From: Astropecten irregularis
Taxonomy: Eukaryota > Echinodermata > Asteroidea > Paxillosida > Astropectinidae
DNA: 64,000 nucleotides
Direction of reading: 5' to 3'
Assembly (NCBI GenBank): GCA_963971285.1
Contig: OZ020248.1
Coordinates: 24,844,764-24,908,763 of the forward strand
The translations under genes were made by a program, and so were the position numbers. The notes under the pieces are model-generated. The model made no database searches, was not told the origin of the DNA, and saw only the letters and a list, made by a program, of their open reading frames with translations. The stretch's first letter is position 1; each line of letters starts with the position of its first letter. This document shows positions 1 to 9,000 of the stretch, in pieces.

Positions 1-3000
1 CCTACCTGAGTTGGAAAAGCAAGCTGCTGTTGGAAAGAAGGAGAAAAGCTCATCGGTTGGTGAGATTCCTAATGCCAAAGGTGCAAGCTTGTCTTCAAAT
101 CCTGGTGGAAACATCGCATCCAGGACTTCCAAGCAAAATGTGAAAGCAAATCCATCCCACAACAGTTCCGAAACCAATGGTAAGGCAACACCCACAAACT
201 CTGAGTTAAGGAGCACACCATTCACCAAGGATGTATCTGAAAGATCCAGCATAAAGACAAATTATGCTTTGAAGAAAACAACCAGTTCTGCTCCAGTGAA
301 AGGTGGTGAAATAAAAACCTTAGAGGTTTCAAAACCTAGTGTTACGAAGGAGCAGGTCTCAGGAACACCACCAAATAATCTTGTCCAGTCCTCATCAAAA
401 GTTGACTCAAACTCTAGTAACAAGTTAACTACAGAGAATCAGAAGACTGAAGACAAGCTTGAGAATGATGTAAGTTGCAAAGCTAAAACCCTCAGAGAAG
501 GAAACAAGCATTCCAAGGTCAAAGGTGTGGCAAGTCCTTCGGATGTAGAGACATCTGGTGAATGTGTATCCTCACCTGTTAGACCTGAGTCATCATCTTT
601 GGAAACCAAAATTGATGATTCTGCGAAGAGTCCCTCCATCAGAGCAGCCACACCGTCAAGATCACCATCTCCAAAAGAGGCACTTCGTTGCAAAGGAGCT
701 CCTGTGTCAAGATCACCATCACCACTTGTGAGACAGGATACAAGTGATGGTTCCCTTGATTCAATTTTCAGACATGGCAGACTAAAACTGAAATCCATTG
801 TTGATAAAGTTTTCCCCAAAGCCGGTGCAACTGCCACCAAAGAGGATGGCCCCTTCCCTAATAAAAGCGCTCCTTCCTCACCCAGAGCCATTGGTATTGT
901 TAATGAAGCAGATTTATTGACCCCGAGTTTGGAAGCATCCAAAGTTGAACAGGATTCATCAAACTCAGCAGAGGAGAACCAGTCCAGTACAGCTACTTCA
1001 GACAAGGTCCCATCCATAGAACCATTGCCGACGGAACCCATCACTACCTCATGCAAAGATGTTATCGCCACTTCGTCAGTTACGTGCACTGCTGGTGAAT
1101 TGAACCTTGTCAGCATCACACCTTCAGGATCAGATTCCCCTGTAAAGATGATGTCTAGTATCCAGATTAGCAACATAGAAGGTGGAGTAACCATTCCCAA
1201 AAGGGTTGAAGATAAAGCTGTGGATAGAACCGTAGAGACACCCCCAAGCAAGCACGCACCAATTACGCAGACAGGAAGCCTTCAAACAAACTCAAACCAG
1301 GACCAACATGCCAACAAATCTCTTGATTCTAGTTTTACAATGGATACAACAGAAACGTCTTCACTGATGACTGCAGAAGAGCCTCTTGATGATAGGACTA
1401 ACCACATCAGGACATTTGTTCATAATGACGTTTTAGCTTCCCAGAATGATCAAGCCTTGGCATCTTCGGAGAGTGTGGGTAGACCTGACAAGAGCGTTCC
1501 TCTCTCAGACACGTCCGTCAAGTCAAATGATGTTCAAGCGATGGATGTTACATCTCCAGCTTCACAGGTAGGCTATAAGGTTCTTGTGTGAAACTGTGAA
1601 TTGCTTTCTCTGTTAGAGTGCTCTACTTGAAGTATCTGTATAGTAATTATTGCCTTCGAGTTTGTCCATTCTTGTGCTATACTAGAAATAGAAGCTTCTT
1701 ATATCTTCATGCATTCTCATCTGTTTGTGATAAGGCCAATTGTACCTGTATAAATAACAGATGCACATTACACAATATGTTTGCATTCTTCCATCTCTAT
1801 GAAGTTGAAATATAGGGTAGGTCCTATCAAATGTTCACAGGCAGGAGGTCCTGATGTTTTGATCCTAGCAGGATCTTTCTCTGTGGCTTAAAAGCCTATT
1901 CAATCCTAGTAGAGTCTTTCTCAGAAGCTAAGAAAAAACTCCAGCCTCAGTGTAAAGCTTGTAAGCCTCAGGGACAGATCCTGCTAGAATCAAAACATCA
2001 GGTCCGCCTAACTCTTAGCATTTGAATCTGAGCCTGTGATATAAAGAGTCTGTCCTTTTCTTTTGCTCAGGAGGTAGTGACGATGGATCAGGAAGGCTCT
2101 GCGAAGCCATGGAGCTCAGTTACAGACCTTCAGATTGTCGCTCCGGTGTCTTTGAGTAATGTGAGTGGACAGGTGGCGTCTGCAAATTGCACCCCAGAGT
2201 CCAGTAGTTCTCCGCCTGTCCATGATGGCCATCCAAAAAGTAATTCTCAAACAACCATTCCTGAACTCAATGAGACAGCAGCTTCCACCAACCCAGAGGT
2301 CATGGATGAGACTGTTTCAGAAAATTCGAATGATGCTGCATCTGGAAGGAAATCAAAAACAGAGGGAGCATCAGTGGGTGCAGATTCCCCAGTGGCTCAG
2401 GAAAAATCCAGCAGTTCATCCGTAACTACAGATGCAACACTTGGTGTAAAACGGCAAAGGAGCTCATCGTTTGATGGTACACAAACTAAGATACCGGAGG
2501 GTAGCCGTAACAAGAAGTCCAAGTTAGCTGGCTCCGACGTTGATGCACAAACAGGTAACAGAATCATTGTGTAGTTTTACTCTCTGTGACCAATACTCAG
2601 TGCGATGCATGTTTGTGTAGACTAATTACATTATCTGATCCTTGTGTTCTTGCCACTTCATCAGTTCTGATAAAGAACTGGAAGGCCACATTATTTTCAC
2701 CTATTCTTTGCTTCCATTTAAGAGCTGCTGAAAACAGTGATAGTTGACTTGTCAAGATTATAGAGAGGCCTAAATAGTGGACTGCCAGTACACTTTATGC
2801 CATTATAGCCAATGTCAATCTCAATTTGTTTCCAGAAGAACAAAGACAGGAAGCAACAGAATCAACTTGCAAACAGACGGAAGTAAAGAACGGTCAGTCC
2901 AGCAATGGCCAACAAACCATGGAAGAAGCAGTGTCTGGAAATGATGCTAGAGTCGAATCTAAGACAGCTAGAAAAGCAGACAGTGCAGCTCAACCTGAGG

Positions 3001-6000
3001 TTAAGAAGTCTGTCAAAGAGCCACCCCAGGTAGAGAGGACCAGACCGTCAAGCACTCCTTCACCACCGGTTTCTTCATCGTCTCCAACACCATCGAAGGC
3101 AGCTGCTATTCCACCCAAGAAAGGTTCCCCACTGCCAGTGTCCAAGACAGGAGCCACCTCAGCCAGCACGCAGAAAACATCTGCAGCAGAGCCTTCAAAG
3201 AGCAAGATGGCAGCCCCTCCGAAAAGGCCTCCCTCAACGTCACCATCTACAGTTGCAACTCCAACTCGGCCAAACCACGGCGACAGGAAACCAAAACAGA
3301 TCAGCAAAAAGGTGTGATTTGTTAAAAAAGAGTCAATTTTGGATGAATATATTATGTATGACCACTGTTCACAAACAAAAGACCATAGACTTCATATTAA
3401 ATTGGAAGTGTATTTCCTAGCCTGCCAAAATTGAACGACAAATCGAAGGACAAATAACTCTTTGAACTCATACTGCATTATATTGTTGCAGCTGTTTATT
3501 GGGCTTACTCAGTTGATGGCCAAACTTGACCTGAGACTTGAATGTTCCAGCGTTGGATATTCCTGGATATGCCTGGATTCAGGAAGGCTTCCAAATGTGT
3601 CTATGCATTTAGCCATAGGACAATTCATTTAGCGATCTATTCCAAAGATTGTGCCATAGGGATACTGTGCATTTGTTAAATGTTTGCAGAATTGGGACAG
3701 CTCGAAATGTATCTCAAGTGCTGTTTGGGTTGAAAGTTGAAGAACAATCAATGCAATCAGTTGAGCTCCTTGAACAAAGAGATATGTTTCCTACATTTTT
3801 TCTACCAGGATCTGAGGCACCTGATCGAGGAGAATGCACAGGTGGCCCTCTCGTCTCGCCTGAAGCTCCTTCACAGGCAGCTGGAGGTGGCCAGTAAGGG
3901 AGAGCAGGCATGGAAGGTGCGAGCGGTGGAGCTGCAGTCCCAGCTGGCACAGGTGCATGGAGAATTTGCCAAGACTAGAGAGGAGAGGGACAGTCTTATT
4001 GCCAAGACGTTGGAACTGCGGGATCACATCGATGTTTTGGAGAAGAGATTTCAGGACAAGGTACAGCAGTGACCATCTCTGTTTATGAGCTGCATCCTTC
4101 ATTCTGGCCATTTCTATGCCTGGGTTTGAGAATAATCAATTATTATGTGTCATTTGAAAATGAAAATGTCTGAAATGTCTGTTAATACTAAGTTTTTTTT
4201 CCCAAAGTACCACATTTTTTTCCATAAGGTTATGTTCTTGTGTAAACGACATGATTAACCAGATCAGAAGGTTTGCATTTGGGTTGTTGCTTCCATGGAA
4301 AGAATGAAGTTCTTGTGTTGCATTTTAAGAAGCACTGAGGTCATTGCCTCTGTCATTTATCAGAACACCAATGGCCAATCTAATGGACTGGAGTCCAGAT
4401 ATTGTGTGTGAGGTAAACATTTACGAAAGCCGGTCTTTTCCTTCTACCAGGGCATCAGCACTGCCAAGATTCCTCAGTCAACCCAGTATGACGTCCAGGA
4501 CCTTTCCGAAGAACCAATGGATGTTGACAATGAGTTGGCAGTACAGTTGGAGAAGTTGGAGGACCTCCAGAAGGTGGCAATGGAAAAGGAGGATGCTGTC
4601 AAGGAGGTGGCTATGGAAAAGGAGTATGCCCTAAAGGAGGTGGCTTTGAAAATGGAGGATGCCGTCAAGGAGGTGGCTGTGGAAAAGGAGGATCCTGTCA
4701 AGGAGGTGGCTATGGAAAAGGAGGATGCCGTAAAGGAGGTGGCTATGGAAGAAGAGGATGCCCTAAAGGAGGTGGCTATGGAAAAGGAGGATGCTGTCAA
4801 GGAGGTGGCTATGGAAAAGGAGGATGCCGTCAAGGAGGTGGCTATGGAAAAGGAGGATGCCGTCAAGGAGGTGGCTATGGAAAAGGAGGATGCCGTCAAG
4901 GAGGTGGCTATGGAAAAGGAGGATGCCGTCAAGGAGGTGGCTATGGAAAAGGAGGATGCCGTCAAGGAGGTGGCTATGGAAGAAGAGGATGCCCTAAAGG
5001 AGGTGGTTTTGGAAAAGGAGGATGCTGTCCAGGAGGTGGTTTTGGAAAAGGAGGATGCTGTCCAGGAGGTGGTTATGGAAAAGGAGGATGCCCCCTGTGA
5101 CCGGATTCAGTCAGAGTCTATTAACCCATCAGAACCAACTAAGATTACTACTTCCGAGGTCGGAGCTTTGGTTGCAAGCCCTAGTGTGTCCACAATTTCT
5201 TCTGAGCCCATTGTGGTGTCCCAACCAGAACCTGTGAGCAAGGTATGAGATTTTGCCTCTCAAACTTCATATTTTATGAGGTTTTTTAATTGATTATTTC
5301 ATTGTTTTTTTTCAAGTAATTTCTCTTTTACAATCGTTTGCGGCCACATTTTGTGAAATTGATTTGTTTTGTGGTTTGAATTCCAGGTTGTTACTACTTT
5401 GTCTGTGCTCAAGAGTGTTGCTGAAGGCAATCCTTCACCTGTTCCAACAATGATTATGAAAGTAGTGCCAGCAGCCGTAGTCCCCGCCACACCTGCCATA
5501 GTTGAGGACAAGCCTGCTACTACAAAATCACCTTTGACTCCAGTGGTGCTGCGAAGTGCTACTCGTTCCCCAAAGAAGGTGGTTTCAACTGCTCCTTTAG
5601 TTGTGGATGCAGCATCAGGTCACACAGGAGGACTTTGTAATATAGCAAAATCCCCAACAACGGCAGTAACAAATGTGACGCAAAGCCCAGCGTTTTTATC
5701 TCTTCTATCTTCAGTTAATCCGAGCAAAACAGATTTCACGCAGCAGATTAACTCTTTGACACAAAGGAAAACATCTCAGTCAGCCTCGCCTCAAGCACAG
5801 GCTCCATCCTCAGGTGCACCTACCCGGTCATCACCACGAGTGATGACATCTTCCCCCCACACAACCTCCCCAAGAGGCAAATCATCAACACCAACTAAGC
5901 AACAGATGTTACCAGCCAAGGTCAAAGCCCAAGCGGAATCATCGCCTGCAAGGCGAGATTCCAATGATAAGCCACCAAATGTGAAAGCCACCCCAAATGT

Positions 6001-9000
6001 TGAAATGACAGTCATAGATCTGACTGACGATTCTGAAGATTCGAATGTCTTCGAAGCAACATCAACACTACAGTCTAAAACTGCAGCAGTGACCTCTAGC
6101 GGTTCTGCAGGTTTGAAAACAAAGCCTCCGCCACCATACTCGTCCTCTGTGACTAAACCACAAACTGTTACACCAAATACTTCTCAGGGATTTACCAGCA
6201 GGAGACAAACACAGCAGCCTCCGAGTCAAGCACCTCCAAAACCAGCCACACAGCCAGTAAGACCACGAACTCAGTCCTCAATGCAGCAGCTGCCAGGTTT
6301 GCCTCCGCAACTGGTTCCTGTAACGGCACCACCAAACAAGACGGTGGGATCACCTCAATTCCCCATTCCCTCATCCATTCAGAGACCGGCCGTACCCAGA
6401 CTGTCTGCTGTCACTCCAGTGCAGCCTGCACCTCAAGTACTGCAGGCTGGTTTTCCTCAAGCGACTTCCTCGCAGGCCATGAAGCCTAATCATGTTGTTA
6501 TCCCGCACACCAAGGCACAGTTCAGCAGTCAAGCTTTGTTATCTTCTTTGCAGACATTTGTGAATTCAAATTCTGGCATACATGTCCCTCAGTCGTTACC
6601 TGGGGGCAGCATTGCTGGTGTGCCACAGGCCACTTTGTCTCAGCAACAAATTGCTCCAATTCTACAGAGAATGGCAGTTCCAATAGCCTCACAGGCACTT
6701 GCTGGAGTCTTCTACTCAGCAGCAGCACAGGCAGGGTTACCCTCGGCTAGACTGCCCCAACCTCAGGTTAGTGTAGTATGGAGTTCTTAAACCAGTTAAA
6801 GGTATAATACATGATTGGTAAAGGTCACAGAACAGTACTAAAACTTTGTCCTATCCGGCATGTACATGAAATAATAAGCCTGTGAACAAATGACCTCAAT
6901 CGGACATCTGAAATCCTGAGAAAATATAGAAAAATTGTTCTTATAAATCATAAAGAAATATTTTTTATTTTGCCAAGATAAAAAATGTTTTCTGTGTTTG
7001 ATTTTACTCTTTCTAGATAAAAAAAACATGTACATGTGTAGCTTTTCAGGTGCAAATATTTTAACGGTATATTTCAATCAGCACCATCTTCATACCCTGA
7101 AAGTTGTACGTAAATTTGTGAAGATTTCTGTTTGAGTTACCGAACCTGGACTGTACCTTTAAGTTACATTGTCGTGTGTTTCAGAATGCTAGATACATTG
7201 TCAGTAGTGTTTCACTACTATTTCTTCTTTTGAAAGAGTTTGACAATGTCCTATTTTGTGTACATGTAGATGTTATGTGCTGATGTATGATCTCAGTTTT
7301 GCGAAGTACAGCGGTTAATCAGATTTTTTTGTTTCAAAGCAAAATAAACCAAATTCAAACAAATTAATTGCATTTTTAATTTCCAACTTTTTTGACATTT
7401 GTAATTAATGTTTCACAGAGTTATTATCAAGTTCCCCTCCGATACAGTCATTGAGCCCAAGCTCAGGTCACTCTTCTTCATTAAGAATTTGCTATTTTTG
7501 TTTGCAAATCAAAGGGACCTGGAGCACAAGCCAGTGCTCTCACAGCTTTACAAATTGCCAGCCTACAGCAACTGCAGCCAGTTCAACAACAGCAACTGCA
7601 GCAAATTCAACAACAGCAGTTTTCACAATCACAGCCCCAGCAACTGCAGCAGCAGCAGCTGCAAGCCCAGCAGCTTCAGCAACAGAAGATTCTTCAGCAG
7701 CAGCAACAGCAGCAGCAACAACAACAGCAACAACAACAACAGCAGCAGCAACAGCAGCAACAACATCAAATCCAGCAGCAGCTAATGCAACAGAGGCTCC
7801 AGCACCAACAGAAGGCAAGAACCGAAGAGGAGCATCGGCAACAGGCAACTGTACAACAGCAGTTGCAACTGCAGAGGCAGCAGCAGCAGCAAGCTAGGCA
7901 AGCAGCACAGCAGCAAATGCAGGTATGTAACAACAACTTTCCCCATATCGTAGTAACAGTAGGCATGGAATGGCTATACATATTAGACTACCTTTGCCAA
8001 GGGACGAGGTCTTCGATGTGTAAACAATTTTTAAAAGTTCTACAAGGAAATGTGACTCGGCATACATAGATGGCCAGCCACATACAGTGGAATGTACCAA
8101 TTTATCAAACAACTGTGCCTTGGTGTATAATAACACCATAGGGGACCCAATTTTTCCTCCGAAAGCTGTTGTGAGAGCTGCAGCAACTTTGACTAGGAAC
8201 TTAAGTGGTGCTAATATTGTACATGTACATATATATGTTTGAAACTTTGAACACTACCAGAATCAGAGTCACTCTTCTGAGGACGAACAGAGCACATTGT
8301 TCAGAACGTCAAAAATATACCACCTGTTCTTCATGGTGTCACCCGCAAACCTACCTTCTTTTTACACAGAATTCTCCACATGAATTCTATGTCATAGAAA
8401 CCATAGCTATCTATATGTCCATCACAGCTGTCTTCATTTCAGTTTTTTTCCAGGGTTTCTCCATTTTTCTTTCATATTCTGCTGTTGTCAAGATCGTTTA
8501 GGTTCATATGAATGTTTCAAATAGCGAATTGAAAGGTGCATTAATGTTAAACTTTCTAGCAGCCTTATCCAAAGTGCTTGTCTATCAATTTGATACCTAC
8601 ACCTTTTTTTGCACAGTAGCGACAGCTACTTCATGACTGTTCCAGGACAAACTGTGATTTCATGGTGTTTGAGGATCATTTCATTTTAGTGTGAATTGAT
8701 TTCTTTAAAATTCCTCATTTTCTCAAACGGAAATTTTTGGTTTGCCCACAGCAAGCTCAAAGGATGCAGTCACATCAAGTGCAGAAGAAGAGAGCCGTGA
8801 TACAGCAAGCCGCACAGAAAGTGCAGGGCCAAATCATGGAACTTAAGGTAATTGTTTTCCTATCAATTGAGGTTGGTCAAGAGTTGGAAGCAGTCGCTGC
8901 CAGCTGTTTATTAAGATGTTGTCATGAAGGGTAAATATTCACCAAGTAGAATGGGGGAAAAGTTTCTTAACCCCTTCAGCCCGGAGGACATCCATAGCAG

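Noticed and set aside
439-1251. Long minus-strand open frame opposite the first ATF7IP exon
   Set aside because: Antisense shadow of a long Ser/Pro-rich coding exon; no domain and no splice context.
4474-4965. Minus-strand frame of TASSFSIATSL repeats
   Set aside because: Reverse reading of the 33-bp coding repeat; open only because the unit length is divisible by three.
7451-7897. Ala/Thr-rich frame over the poly-Gln exon
   Set aside because: Alternative frame of CAG/CAA repeats; does not fit the phases of the flanking exons.
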